A stretch of DNA of 64,000 nucleotides from Hemerocallis citrina (GCA_017893485.1 CM030366.1:199883173-199947172); one strand, 5' to 3'; shown: positions 12,258 to 23,230, counted from the stretch's first letter. Notes: generated from the letters alone by a model not told the origin. A program made the numbers and translations.

Positions 12258-12588
12258 AGGTGCACTGCGTCAAGGGAAGGTGATGGCGCACGGGGCTGGC
12301 GGCGCTGCTGCTGGCATCGGAGGGGAGTAGCACAGTGGGTGCACGTCGCCGCTGGCATCGCTGCAGGAGGAGGCATGGCGGTCGGGTGCTGCGGTCTGGC
12401 TGCTGGGGCGTCGCGACAGGGAGGCAGGGGAGCACCGGGGTCGAGCAGGAAGGGAGTCGACCAGGGGGTTGTGGCACTCCAGGCGGGGCACCGGGGCTGA
12501 GGGCGAAGAGCGGGAGAGAGAGATGAGCGGGAGCAGGGAGTTTTGAGAGGGGCGGCTAGGGTTAGGCTTGCACAGGAAGTATACATGG

Positions 12589-12599
<11 letters not shown>

Positions 12600-12641
<42 letters not shown>
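12600..12641. repeat. (TG)n/(TA)n microsatellite
   Basis: A short TG run is followed by about 20 TA units. Confidence 0.95.
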
Positions 12642-12644
<3 letters not shown>

Positions 12645-13138
12645 GGATTAGGGTTTAAGTGCTGATGGGGTTTCGGGTTGGGGGATTAAATGGGTATTGG
12701 GTGTAAGCTGGGTATAGGATAGTGGTTTAATGGGTTGGAGAAGATAATGGGTACTAAGACCCATAAGCAAATAGAATAGGATCCAATAGCTTTTTAAAAT
12801 AGGGTGAATCAAAATAATAAGATGGGCACAAAGCGGATAATTAAAATAGGGTATAAACAAAATAAAATAAAGATGATCAAAATTAATAGCTCGATCAAAC
12901 AAAGACGAAACAATAGATTGACAAATGAATCAAGAAGATCAAGTAAAAGATGACAAAAACAAATAGATGAATATATTGAAAAAGAAGATCCAATACACGG
13001 TCTAAAAAGAGATACAAGTTGGAAAAAAATACCCAAAAAGAAAAATACATCCAAAAATACAGAAAATGGAAAAACATGGGTTAAACTAAGAAAAGAACTC
13101 ATCTGTTGCACCCACACTAGAAAACAACAACATCAGAT

Positions 13139-13640
13139 TGATGCCGTCTGTGAGAAATACAGATCCAGTCTCTTTTCGAATCCTACGTCATACCTTCCTT
13201 CTCCTATGGCCCCTAAGGCTAAGAAGCCCACTACGGTGAGGAGTTATGCCGATGCTTTTCCTCCTCCTCCGCATCCGTCCCGCAGCAGTGAGGCCACTCA
13301 GGGGTCACAACGTCAGCAGAGGCCAACTCCGAGTGCCTCTCTGTCTCTGTTGCGCGGAGGCCGAATGCCCAATAGTTTCGAATCTCCGAAACCTTATCAA
13401 CAACTGACAAGACGGGGAGGATTTTCGTCATCGCATCAACCGCTCTAGAATCAAAGGACCCTTGGATCACCCTCCGAGCCGCAGTCACCATTCCGACCGT
13501 GGTCGGGAGAATGAAAGAAGTCTCTCCCCAAGGGATCGTCGACCCCCAAATGGCCATAGAGAAGGGGGCCATGTAACGAGGGTCGAGTTCCAAGAGTTTC
13601 GAAACGATATCCTCTAAGCTCTCAGAGGCGGAGCCAGGAG
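13139..13640 (+). pseudogene. Ty3-type retrotransposon leader and 5' gag remnant
   Basis: tgatgccgtctgtgaga at 13139 is a degenerate form of the tggcgccgtctgtggga primer-binding-site leader common in Ty3-type plant elements. A frame opens at 13206 (MAPKAKKPTTVRSYADAFP), ends at 13446, and continues in another frame as a charged gag-like stretch (SPRDRRPPNGH, then VTRVEFQEFRNDIL) to a stop near 13617. The element is truncated beyond this. The long minus-strand frame at 13231-13821 is read as the antisense shadow of this remnant. Confidence 0.5.
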
Positions 13641-13989
13641 CGATCATCACATGAACAACCCCCATATCAAAGGGGCCGAGAACAAAGAGTCCTAGGGGTC
13701 GACCAAATCCGAGAAACGAGAAGACGCAGTCCTTAAGCAACTGCAGAAGATGGGGGAAGGCAAGAGGCATGTACATATCACACACTTTGTATTGTACCCA
13801 ATTGGGCAAGGAGAATATCATAAACTCTTATCTCGTAATTAATTAACTACTACTATTTCTACTATAATATCATACACTTGTTGTGCATATCACACTTTAT
13901 GTTGTAGCTGGTTGGGCATGGCAAATATCTTCTTTTATTTTTTAGGGAAAATGTGGAATACGGCAGCATGGCGAATATCGTTTTTTTTT

Positions 13990-14554
13990 AAAAAAAATAT
14001 AAAAATGTGGATTACAACCACTCTATTTTATTAATGAGTAATTAACAAAACAACACAAATAACTAGATATGGTACAACAAAATAAAACTACAAAAACAAG
14101 AAATAAAATATAATACCTCTATCATACATGAGAGGGTGAGATTTAAACAACATAGATCATAACCAAAGTACATGCATAATTGAAGAGATCCCCCAAACAA
14201 AACCTTATGGGAGGGGATCCAGTGAATACCACCCTGCTCAGTTGAGAGTAGGGCCGATTTCGATATCCTCAGTTGTACTCCTCGATCTCGAAGGCCCTGG
14301 TTATTCTTTCTCTTGATTCTGTTAACGCTGTTGTGACAAAAAAAAAGTATGATATGAGTTAGAGTACTGAAAATAATATTACTAATCTCATGGAAGTAAA
14401 AGTTATTCATATCTAGTCAAAGAACTAATGTCGTAATGAAAAGTTATTTGTTCATGTGGCCCTTAAAACTTCGGTCCAGATAGCCGTGTTCCGGTGGCAT
14501 CCAATAAAAAGATAATGTCTAATTTCACCGATCGTGTTGCAAAAGTCACAAGTG
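13990..14554 (-). mobile_element. 5'-truncated LINE with 14-bp target duplication
   Basis: Flanked by exact direct repeats gcatggcgaatatc (13976-13989 and 14555-14568). The T-rich left edge is the poly(A) tail in minus orientation. Near the right edge the minus strand reads CHLCDFCN, then HYLFIGCHRN, the cysteine/histidine pattern of the zinc-binding domain that follows LINE reverse transcriptase. Only the 3' end of the LINE was copied. Confidence 0.85.
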
Positions 14555-14580
14555 GCATGGCGAATATCATAAACTTCTTA

Positions 14581-15479
14581 GAGCATCTGTAGTCGTTTAT
14601 GCTAAAATTATCCATATATGGATAAATAGAAATAGAAATTTCGATTACGCTGCACTCGTCGAGAGCTATTTTTTAGCAATCAATACTATAATATTAAGCG
14701 ACGGCACACGAAGTGCCGTCGGAGTGAACGTCGCTGTCATTCGAGAGAGAGAAGAAGAAAAAAAAATCACAACCCCTAGGGACGGACGGCACATCATGTG
14801 CCGTCCAAGCCCATGTGCCGTCCAGCCAATAGAAAGAATTCATTAATTATAAAAATTAATTCATTAATTTCAAAAACAATTCATTAATTACAAAAAACTT
14901 TTAAAAAATTACGAAAACATTTCGAAAATTGCAAAAAAAAATTAAAATTTGCAAAAAAAACTCAGAAAAGTCAAACCCCAGGGTCGGACGGCACATCATG
15001 TGCCGTCCAAGCCCATGTGGGTGCCACGTCATGTGCAGCCAATAGGAACAATTCAATAATTATAAAAAACAATTCATTAATTACAAAAACAATTCATTAA
15101 TTACAAAAAAAATTTAAAAAATTACGAAAACATTTCGAAAATTGCAAAAAAAAATAAAAAAATTGCAAAGAAAAATTAGAAAATACAAAAACCTCCGGAC
15201 GGCACTTCAAGTGCCGTCCGAGGATTTCGGAGGGCGAATTTGGTTTTTTTCAAACGGACGGCACTTGAAATGCCGTCCGACGATTATAATAATATTTTCG
15301 CGCGTGGGACGGCGCTTCGAACACCGTTGCTGACTTATCGATAAAGCTATATCCATTCTCATATATAGCAATTTACTGTAGCGTTTTATCGATAATATCG
15401 ATATATAGCAAACGACTGCAGCTACTTTTTTTATCAAATATCGATATTATCGATATATAGATAACGACTACAGATGCTC
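14581..15479. mobile_element. PIF/Harbinger-type MITE
   Basis: 899 bp with inverted termini GAGCATCTGTAGTCGTT and 3-bp duplication TTA (14578-14580 and 15480-15482), the target preference of Harbinger elements. The uninterrupted site cttcttatattg survives in the paralogous segment at 17677-17688, which proves insertion. The interior carries four or more palindromes of the form GACGGCAC(n)GTGCCGTC (about 14700, 14785, 14990, 15197, 15256) and no coding capacity. Confidence 0.93.
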
Positions 15480-16351
15480 TTATATTGTTCTAATTAGTTA
15501 TGTTCTATTACTTCTACTGTTTATTGAGCACGTGTAATAGAAAGTTGGGGATGCTATCGAAAAATGCATGTCAAACACAAACGTATTCCTAATTTTATAG
15601 TTACACACACACAAAAGCATACCCTGGGGTAAAATAGTCATTTGAAGCTGAAGAGATAGAAAGGCCAGTTTTTTAGCGATAAACCCCGCCATTCCACTCA
15701 CAAACCCCCCAAAAATGGCGTTGGCAACCCTCTCCTTCTCCTCTTCCCTCTCCCCAATTCCCATTCTACCCTCAACCCACCACCCAACCCCTCACAAACT
15801 CCCCGCTCTCAAAATCCGCGCCAAATTCGACCGCCCCCTCGAAGAGATCTACAACGTCCGCGTCGAGCGCGGAATCCCAAAGCACCGCCTCGACGAGCTC
15901 GGCGTGGACCGGTGGTCGACGTGGAAGACCGGAAAGTGCCAGTTGCCGTGGGACTGGCACGTAGACCAGCAAGTGTACGTGGTCAGCGGCGAGGTCAGGG
16001 TGGTCCCCCAGGGTGCCAAGAGTGGTGACCGGTTCATGCGGTTCGTTGCCGGTGATTTGGTGCGGTATCCGAAATGGTTCGAGGCCGATTTGTTCTTTAA
16101 TGGGCCGTACGAGGAGAAGTACCGGTTTCTTGCTTATGGGGAGGATTGATGTTCGAGTTGGTATTAATTTTGACCAGATTTTGTGAGGTATAATTACAGC
16201 AGAATCTCTTGTTCTTATTATATGGGTTTTGTTTTAATTTGTTCGAATTCTGATTAATTATGATAACTGGAGTTTTGCAAAATTATCTCACTTATGATAA
16301 CTATGGTAGTGTTAGAATTAGAGATAGGTGTTAGAATTAGAGATAGGAAAA
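15480..16351 (+). repeat. Segmental duplication, copy A (with 14564-14580)
   Basis: This segment, plus 14564-14580 left of the MITE, matches about 17667-18555. It includes the cupin gene, about 230 bp upstream, the 3' flank, the TRIM target site ggtag (16305-16309) and the first 40 or so bases of the TRIM LTR. The TRIM was therefore present before the duplication. Confidence 0.9.
15715..16149 (+). CDS. Chloroplast-targeted RmlC-like cupin, copy A
   Basis: Single-exon 144-residue protein. Residues 1 to about 35 are rich in Ser, Pro, Thr and His with few acidic residues, as in a plastid transit peptide. Residues 40-144 form a small cupin domain of the DUF861/Cupin_3 type found in plant RmlC-like cupins: WSTWKTGKCQLPWDWHVDQQ, then YVVSGEVRVVPQGA, then FVAGDLVRYPKWFEAD and NGPYEEKYRF. 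WHVDQQ with VSGEV matches cupin motif 1, and GDLVRYP motif 2. Catalytic role is not known for most of these proteins and I propose none. The start is the first ATG, in the favourable context caaaaATGGCG. It differs from copy B by L3S, R58C, Q99E and E133V plus about five silent changes. Length matches plant homologues, so it is probably intact. Confidence 0.88.
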   Translation: MALATLSFSSSLSPIPILPSTHHPTPHKLPALKIRAKFDRPLEEIYNVRVERGIPKHRLDELGVDRWSTWKTGKCQLPWDWHVDQQVYVVSGEVRVVPQGAKSGDRFMRFVAGDLVRYPKWFEADLFFNGPYEEKYRFLAYGED

Positions 16352-17664
16352 CAAGGGATTCCATTTGGTGAATTGGGGAAGGGTCTTTAAGAGAAAAGAA
16401 TTTGGGGGATTAGAAATAATCGATCTGAGGGACATGAATTGGGTGCTGATGAGCAAGTGGTGGTGGAAAATGAACAAGAGAAGCTTGTGGAGTAAATCTT
16501 TTGGAAGCTATCAAAAACGAAAGAAATACAGATTTGGAGGAAGAAGTGTGTACGGAAGGACATCGTATCTGTGGAAAGGTGTGGCGAAAGTAGGGGATAT
16601 TTTCCACTCAAATACCTTATGTAGAGTTGGGAACAGAAAAAACACACGATTTTGGAAGGATAAATGGTGTGGTAACAACACTCTACTAAGTCTATTTCCG
16701 GAAGCAGCAAAAAGCATGATTACTGTAGACTCGCTAGTCGCGGACGTCTGGAGAAACAGAATTCTTAAGCTACAAGTGGGAGAGGAAGTGTCACAGGAGA
16801 GTATCAGACAGATACAGAGCATGAATTGGTTCATTCGAAATGAAGGAAGATGGATCGAATGCACGGAAGACGTCAGGACATGGACTTTAGAGACAAATGA
16901 GAATTTCTCGGTTGCATCCTTGTATTACAGCCTGAACGACGGAGGAATAAAAAGCATGTACTGCAAGACTATATGGAGATCCCAAGTGCCCTTGAAAGTA
17001 AAAGCATTCCTTTGGTTGGTCGCGAATGATGCTGTCCTCTCAAAAATCAATTTACAGAAGCGAGGAATGCAGCTTCAGGTGGACAGCTCTAGATGCAACA
17101 ATGGCGAAGATGACACGGATCACATTTTTTTCAATTGTCATAGGGCTAAACTAGCTTGGGAAGTAGTCTGTTTAGGGTTTGGGTATCTTCAGAGTCCGTC
17201 CTCAATCTCATCTCCGAGGTGTGGAACTTAGGGAGGGTAGGTAGCATAAGGAAAGAGGATATTGTTGTCTGGGACTTGTCAGTAGCTGCGGTAGTCTGGG
17301 GCCTGTGGCTAGATCGAAATAATTTCTCTTTCTGCAAAAGCAATCATAGATTTCCAGTACTGATGCATAATATTTTTGATCTTATTTACGCCTGGGCAGG
17401 TCAAGCAGGTGCTAGGAAGAAACTGCGCATGGAAGGAGAATGAATGGCCAAAATCTGCAGGAACTTAGGATGTGTTCTTTTCGATTCTCTTACTACCAAT
17501 TGGATATGTATTTTACTTTTGAGTGATGTTGCATTAGACAGATGAGATGCGAGATGTATCTACTTTTGTAAACAGATCTTATCTGTATTTTGTTATACTT
17601 TGTTTCGTTAACATATCATTAATGGAACGATGGCAGGGCCATCTTTATTCTCAAAAAAATATAT
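16352..17664 (+). mobile_element. 5'-truncated LINE, RT C-terminus and zinc-binding domain
   Basis: The frame 16365-17231 starts in the end of reverse transcriptase (GGLEIIDLRDMNWVLMSKWW), passes through a WKDKWCG region, and reaches the zf-RVT domain (IWRSQVPLKVKAFLWLVAND, then DDTDHIFFNCHRAKLAWEVV). After a frameshift near 17160-17230 the terminal part (VWGLWLDRNNFSF) continues to 17443. The 3' end has ttcgttaacatatcattaatgg and an A-rich tail (17652-17660) running into TA repeats. No target duplication is visible: the left neighbour is TRIM LTR, the right neighbour the upstream edge of cupin copy B. The LINE thus marks the junction of the tandem duplication. Confidence 0.87.
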
Positions 17665-17666
17665 AT

Positions 17667-18555
17667 ATATCATAAACTTCTTATATTGTACAAATTAGTT
17701 AAGTTCTATTACTTCTACTGTTTATTGAGCACATGTAATAGAAAGTTGGGGATGCTATCGAAAAATGCATGTCAAACAATAACGTATTCCCAATTTCATA
17801 GTTAGACACACACATAAAAACAAACCCTGGGGTAAAATAGTCATTTGAAGCTGAAGGGATAGAAAGGCCAGTTTTTTAGCCATAAACCCCGCCATTCCAC
17901 TCACAAAACCCCCAAAAATGGCGTCGGCAACCCTCTCCTTCTCCTCTTCCCTTTCCCCAATTCCCATTCTACCCTCAACCCACCACCCAACCCCTCACAA
18001 ACTCCCCGCTCTCAAAATCCGCGCCAAATTCGACCGCCCCCTGGAAGAGATCTACAACGTCCGCGTCGAGCGCGGAATCCCAAAGCACTGCCTCGATGAG
18101 CTCGGCGTGGACCGGTGGTCGACGTGGAAGACCGGAAAGTGCCAGTTGCCGTGGGACTGGCACGTGGACCAGCAAGTGTACGTGGTCAGCGGCGAGGTCA
18201 GGGTGGTCCCCGAGGGCGCCAAGAGTGGTGACCGGTTCATGCGGTTCGTTGCCGGTGATTTGGTGCGGTATCCGAAATGGTTCGAGGCCGATTTGTTCTT
18301 TAATGGGCCGTACGTGGAGAAGTACCGGTTTCTTGCTTATGGGGAGGATTGATGTTCGAGTTGGTATTAATTTTGACCAGATTTTGTGAGGTATAATTAC
18401 AGCAGAATCTCTCGTTCTTATTGTATGGGTTTTGTTTTAATTTGTTCGAATTCTGATTAATTATGATAACTGGAGTTTTGCAAAATTATCTCACTTATGA
18501 TAACTATGGTAGTGTTAGAATTAGAGATAGGTGTTAGAATTAGAGATAGAAAAAT
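17667..18555 (+). repeat. Segmental duplication, copy B
   Basis: Matches 14564-14580 joined to 15480-16351. Here the MITE site is empty (single TTA at 17681-17683) and the TRIM is complete. Confidence 0.9.
17918..18352 (+). CDS. Chloroplast-targeted RmlC-like cupin, copy B
   Basis: The tandem paralogue of 15715-16149 has the same 144-residue layout: Ser/Pro-rich presumed transit peptide (1-35), then a Cupin_3-type barrel with WHVDQQ, VSGEV and GDLVRYP. About nine of 435 coding positions differ. Four change the protein (S3, C58, E99, V133 here), so the reading frame is well conserved. Cys at 58 lies just before the conserved DELGVDRWSTW stretch. The upstream 230 bp are almost the same as in copy A apart from the missing MITE, so basal regulation may be shared. 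Copy A has the 899-bp MITE about 230 bp upstream of its ATG, which could alter its expression. Function beyond the cupin fold is unknown. Confidence 0.88.
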   Translation: MASATLSFSSSLSPIPILPSTHHPTPHKLPALKIRAKFDRPLEEIYNVRVERGIPKHCLDELGVDRWSTWKTGKCQLPWDWHVDQQVYVVSGEVRVVPEGAKSGDRFMRFVAGDLVRYPKWFEADLFFNGPYVEKYRFLAYGED

Positions 18556-19507
18556 ATTCTTTATTATTGATTGAATAAACTGAATACAATTGGCTCCTAT
18601 ATATAGAAGAGAATGGAAGACTAAACTGGTACATAACCAATATGAGACTAAACTAATATCTAATCTAATATAATATTTAACACCCCTCTCAAACTCAAGT
18701 TGGTTCAAACAACAAGAGTTTGGAATACTGACGATGTTCATGTGGAAGGAACGACAAACTGTGATGCAGAAACGGCGCTTGATGGCGCATGTGACGGAAC
18801 TGAGAAGTAGAGTGTTGCGGAAGAAAGTAGTGGTGGCGCACTGTTGAGATCTCACCCGAACAGTGGCAGGATCTCCATATCCCGATCTGTAATGGGATCT
18901 AACCCTGACTTGAGACATAGTCGATGATGGGATATCACTCCTGACTTGAGACATAGTCGATGATAGGATCTCACCTCAGACTTGAGAATTGTCGATGTTG
19001 GGATCTCATCCTTGAACTAAGAACGACGAATCCAAATTATCTAAACCCCCATTCTTCTTTTTCTTTTTCTTTTTAATTTCTAATTTTGACAAAGAGGTGT
19101 TTGGTTTGGAGGTGAAACGTGGAGGCTATTTTGGGAAGGTTGGAGGGGTAGATTGAGAAGGGATTTGGGGATTTGATTTGGAGGGAAAAGGGATGACGGC
19201 TAGGGTTTTGGGGGAGATTAGGGTTTTGGTATTTGATCGGGAGCAGAAAAGAGATGTGGGGAGGTGGAGTGATTCCGATGAAGACGGGAACCACTCCACC
19301 TCGACGACGAGGATAAAATTAGTATAGGCCTTATAGGACGATAGGCCCTGATACCATGTTAGAATTAAAGATAGGAAAATATTCTTTATTATCGATTGAA
19401 TAAACTGAATACAATTGGCTCCTATATATAGGAGAGAATAGAAGACTAAACTGATACATAATCAATATGGGACTAAACCAATATCTAATTTAATATAATA
19501 TCTAACA
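18513..19507 (-). mobile_element. TRIM (terminal-repeat retrotransposon in miniature)
   Basis: 995 bp in minus orientation. LTRs are 18513-18682 (170 bp, including an internal 19-bp repeat of tgttagaattagagatagg) and 19357-19507 (151 bp), each TG to CA. Target duplication is ggtag (18508-18512 and 19508-19512). The PBS TGGTATCAGGGCC is the complement of 19344-19356, directly against the LTR. A purine tract ttgagaggggtg abuts the other LTR. The 674-bp interior has no coding frame, as expected of a TRIM. Confidence 0.93.
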
Positions 19508-19869
19508 GGTAGCATTGAGGTGTCTGAACCCTTTTTGGAGTTGAGATAAATCTTAAGTTGGACATAGAGGTAATGAATGATAACCAAAGTTAGCATACTT
19601 GTACCTCCACTTAAAAGATGACTTTGGTTATCCTAATTTTGTTTCCAAACAGGCCCGACAAGCCTAATTCACTCTTTGTATGTGTATGTGATACCGAATA
19701 CATTTTCAACACGTTGTCAAGAAGATACAACTTCCAAATAGAAGGTGTTTGTGCCCCGTATCCTACCACCACTTGCTCTAATTCAATTGTGCCAGGTTTT
19801 TGCTGGAACAACTTGTTGCATTTTGATAAACATGACATCTGTAGATAGTAAAATCCGCCCTGTTTTACC

Positions 19870-21390
19870 TTCATCGTGGATTTAGGCTGGGGCATCAATT
19901 GACACCAATAACTCCGTTGTTTTGGCTTTGTCCGGTCACCCTTTTTTAGCAGGTCTAATTGTTAAGCGGTAGGGCAGTGAGCAATTGCTAAGTAAGCGGT
20001 TTTGTGTTGCTCGGCTGGTTATTTTGATTAGATGTCTATGTTTCTAATGTAGTCAGTCAGTACGTAAGGAGATGATGTTGTTAAGGAGTGGGTATATAGA
20101 AGTTCAGCTTGCTCGTCAAATTAATTTGAAGGCATTAGAAATTGGTAAATTGCACCATTTAAGACGTGAAATATATTTATCATTTCTTCTTCAACCTCGG
20201 TTAACAGTGGTTGTATGGAGAATATGGGAAATACACAAAGAGTGTTGGTTTATGTGGGCTGCTATAAATAATTGGAGGGTCATTTAAATGGATGGTGTGC
20301 ATCGTTTTCATTGCTTCAAAGCACCTCGTGCTGATCAAGTGGTGCGAGTACTTTTCTCCCATCCATCTATTTGTTGCAGAACCTCTTGTTTTGATATGTT
20401 TTATGACTTAATATGTTGTAATTTATTTTATGGTTATAAGTACCAGATTGGTAAGGTTTCAATTTTCCCAAGTCTAAAAGATTTATGGACTCTGCTCTCT
20501 AAAACACACTGTAAATATGTGTCTGTTGTGTGTTCCAAGTAGAAGTGTTTGTTTTTCAACTTTCCGGGCTCTGGCCAACAAGAACTAGCTGCTAGTTCCT
20601 TTAGCATCTCTGTAAACTTGCTGACTTTGAAGGATAATAAACCCACGTTTTTCCTTTGGTATGGAATGGAATGCTAGGGCAGCAATTGACACCTACAAAC
20701 TCAATTTATTTAGCTTGTCCGATCACGCAATTTAACAGGGCAAATTGTTAAGCGATAGGAGTGTGTAAATTGTTGAGCAATTGGGTTTTGTGTTGCTAAC
20801 GTTGTTATTATGATTCGTTAAGTACAGAAGCTAGGTGAGGAAGCTGGTGTGTTTATGTCTCTAATATAATCTGTCGATATGTAAGGATATGATGTTAAGG
20901 AATGTGACTGTAAGTATAGGCTACTCATCAAATCAATTAGCGAATGCATGAAGGATTGGGTACATAGGCCCCTGAAATATTTTTATCATTTACTCCTCAC
21001 TCTCCTTAATTGTTTTTTGATCGTTAGACGGTGGGTATAAAAACTCCCGTGTTTCGTTAAAGAGAATTTAACAAAACATGCAACTAAAAATAAGGCTTAT
21101 GAAGTTCAGATCCCAACAGGCTGGGTTTCGGACCTCATACACCCCAACCAACAAACAAAAAAATACATCGAAATATATTCCTATTGATCGGCCGCCTCCT
21201 CCAACACAAATTTTTCGTGCCACACTCTCCATAATTGTTGATTACAGAAAAATATGGATTACGTGGGTATGTGAAAATACATGGAGTCATCAAATTGGAT
21301 GGTTCAAACCATTTATATGAACTTTATGGCTTAAAAAGCACTTTGCAATGATCAAGTGGTTTTGAGTACTTTTCAGTTTTCATTTGGCGA
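19870..21390. repeat. Diverged tandem duplication (two units)
   Basis: Segments about 19870-20360 and 20660-21390 align in order: both carry gcatcaattgacacc-like, ttgttaagcg and ggttttgtgttgct, then tatttatcattt, then ctgatcaagtggt-like blocks. The second unit also holds about 230 bp of extra sequence (around 21000-21230). Coding content is not supported in either. Confidence 0.6.
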
Positions 21391-21540
21391 TCTGTTTTTT
21401 CTTAATGAACTGTCCAATGATAGAGATGTTTTTTCATTATGAACTGTCCAATGGTAGAGAAATAGATTATAATAAATCGGCGTAGATCATTCATTTTAGT
21501 GAACCCTATAGTGGTGCATAGATCTATTAAAATTTTTAAT

Positions 21541-23230
21541 TTTTAATTTTTATTTTGTTGGATAAGACTCGAGAAGAGTCCCAGCCGAAATAATATATAA
21601 ATAGAAAATTTTACAGTATAAGCAGATATATACGTCAGAAATGGTGTATGCAACAAAGGAGAAGCATCACTGAAACAATAACACAAATGCAATAACAAAA
21701 TAATTACTAACAGATGAGAAGAAACAATACATCCAGCAGACGAGCAAGACTCATATACGGGTCGAAGAAAACAAACAAAAAAGAGGGCGAGCATCAGCAG
21801 ACAGTGGACCAACAATGAGAGCAACAAGCCAAGCAAAACAGCCAGAAAATAGGAGGCGAAAGAATGCAGAAATATCTGCACGATACAGCCTAACAGAACA
21901 ACACAACCCTCACAACAGAGGCAAAACAAATCGCAGTCAAAGCCAACAGCAGCACAGCGAGGAAATACACGAACATAAGCCATAACAGAATAAGCTTAAC
22001 AGCCAGGCAAAAGAAGCATAATATAAACGGAACTAGCAACTGCTCGGGTCAAGAAGGAATATGAACACCCCAGGGTGGAGAGGGGCAACTGACAACCCCC
22101 AAAACTGCCAGAGAACCTGCAAAACAGTCAACACCCAAAACACACACACACCCAAAATAACCCGCAGCAACAATGCAAGCCGATAAAAGAACCCCCAAAA
22201 AACAATAGATCTGTAGATATTAACTATCAAAAAAGTCCCAAAAAAATTTGATGTGAGTGTACTGAAAGTGATTTTAGCCTTTTTCTTGTGCTAACTCTGG
22301 TGCTAACCGCAGGAGGACGGGGAGTGAAAGAAACTTTGAAAGGAAAACGTCTGATGTGTTTTGGCTTCAAGTCTCATGCAACAAGGGAATGATTTTAGCT
22401 GCGTACCATGAGTATAGGGAGTCATGGTGAATTCTCACTAACTTGCACAAATTCAGCAGCGCCTACAAGTCCTTTTTTTTTTTTTTGCATGCTTCTGGAT
22501 GGGTTTTCCTTTGATCATATGAGGCTCTGTATCGTTCTTTTTACTGGTTGTTGTAAGCTATCGCTCTACTAAACTTTGTTTGCAGCGTGGCATATGAATG
22601 AGACTGCCCTTCCTCTTCTCAATCTTTTTTGTTCGTTATCACTATCTGCTTTGCAAGTGGTAGAAGTTTTTGTTTTAGGCTTTTATCATTTAATTTTTTG
22701 GAAGCACACAGGAAATTTGAATTCTAGACTTCCCAATGTGTCAAGGAGTTCATATACTGCATGGCGTATTACTGTTTTATATGACAAAGCTGTTGCTTAC
22801 TATTAGCCTTTAAAGCAACGGGTGACTTGGGCGTTTTCAATCACATTCTTATATGATTGAGGTTGAAATTAGTTCCTAATCATAAATTTCTTGTATTTGA
22901 CACCTTATCTATCAGCTCATTATGTTCCCTACAAATATGTAAGATTTTGGTCGCATCAGTCCATCAAACCGTAGAGTGAGCCTAATTCCCATTTGGATTG
23001 CTCAGCTGATTCAGTAATGGAAAACAACCCCGACAAATGTGTCAATTTTTCTAGCAGCAACTAAATTATCCACTAATGCTGCCCCTGCGCATCTTAATAC
23101 AAAGATTCAGAACATGCACATAAAATTTGAAGTTTTTTCTACTTGACCCTAAGCTGGTGTTCACTCAAACAGAGGTCGCTCAGTCACTACTAAATCGTAT
23201 GGGTCAATGAGTCATCTATTGTAAAGGTTT
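21541..23230. other. Unassigned non-coding stretch
   Basis: Bases 21541-22250 begin with a T/A-rich edge (aatttttaatttttatttt), which on the minus strand would be an A-rich 3' tail; a retroposon 3' UTR is possible but no target duplication was found. 22250-23230 shows no supported gene or repeat. Confidence 0.3.

Larger units (their letters stand above)
9478..13135. repeat. Long LTR-like non-coding retroelement sequence
   Basis: This 3.7 kb stretch has no convincing coding frame. It opens with TGTCACGCCCCGC, the reverse complement of the ...GGGGCG(C/T)(T/G)ACA ends of the chromovirus LTRs at 54054, 61998 and 49211, so at least its left part looks like such an LTR in minus orientation. Bases 10080-10700 contain degenerate repeats of aggtatcaggtaacag and a block cgggcccccttc repeated at about 10427 and 10555. 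The right part (GC-rich 12270-12590) abuts a gag leader at 13139. Ends and target duplication could not be fixed, and more than one element may be fused. Confidence 0.45.

Noticed and set aside
12050..12586. 178-residue and overlapping ORFs around the GA repeat
   Set aside because: Driven by the GA microsatellite (poly Ser-Leu) and GC-rich low complexity; no homology pattern.
13231..13821. 196-residue minus-strand ORF
   Set aside because: The plus strand has retrotransposon leader and gag-like sequence in the same place; the minus frame has no recognisable domain and looks like its antisense.
14063..14410. 115-residue minus ORF
   Set aside because: It lies in the 3' non-coding part of a truncated LINE bounded by a target duplication.
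16305..17675. Target duplication for the LINE at 16352-17664
   Set aside because: Left flank is TRIM LTR, right flank is the start of cupin copy B; no shared word beyond A/T.
21543..21983. 146-residue Leu/Cys-rich minus ORF
   Set aside because: Low complexity and no domain; possibly a retroposon 3' UTR.
22250..23220. Host gene exons near 22576-22806
   Set aside because: Single short frame without domain, splice pattern or codon bias; left unassigned.
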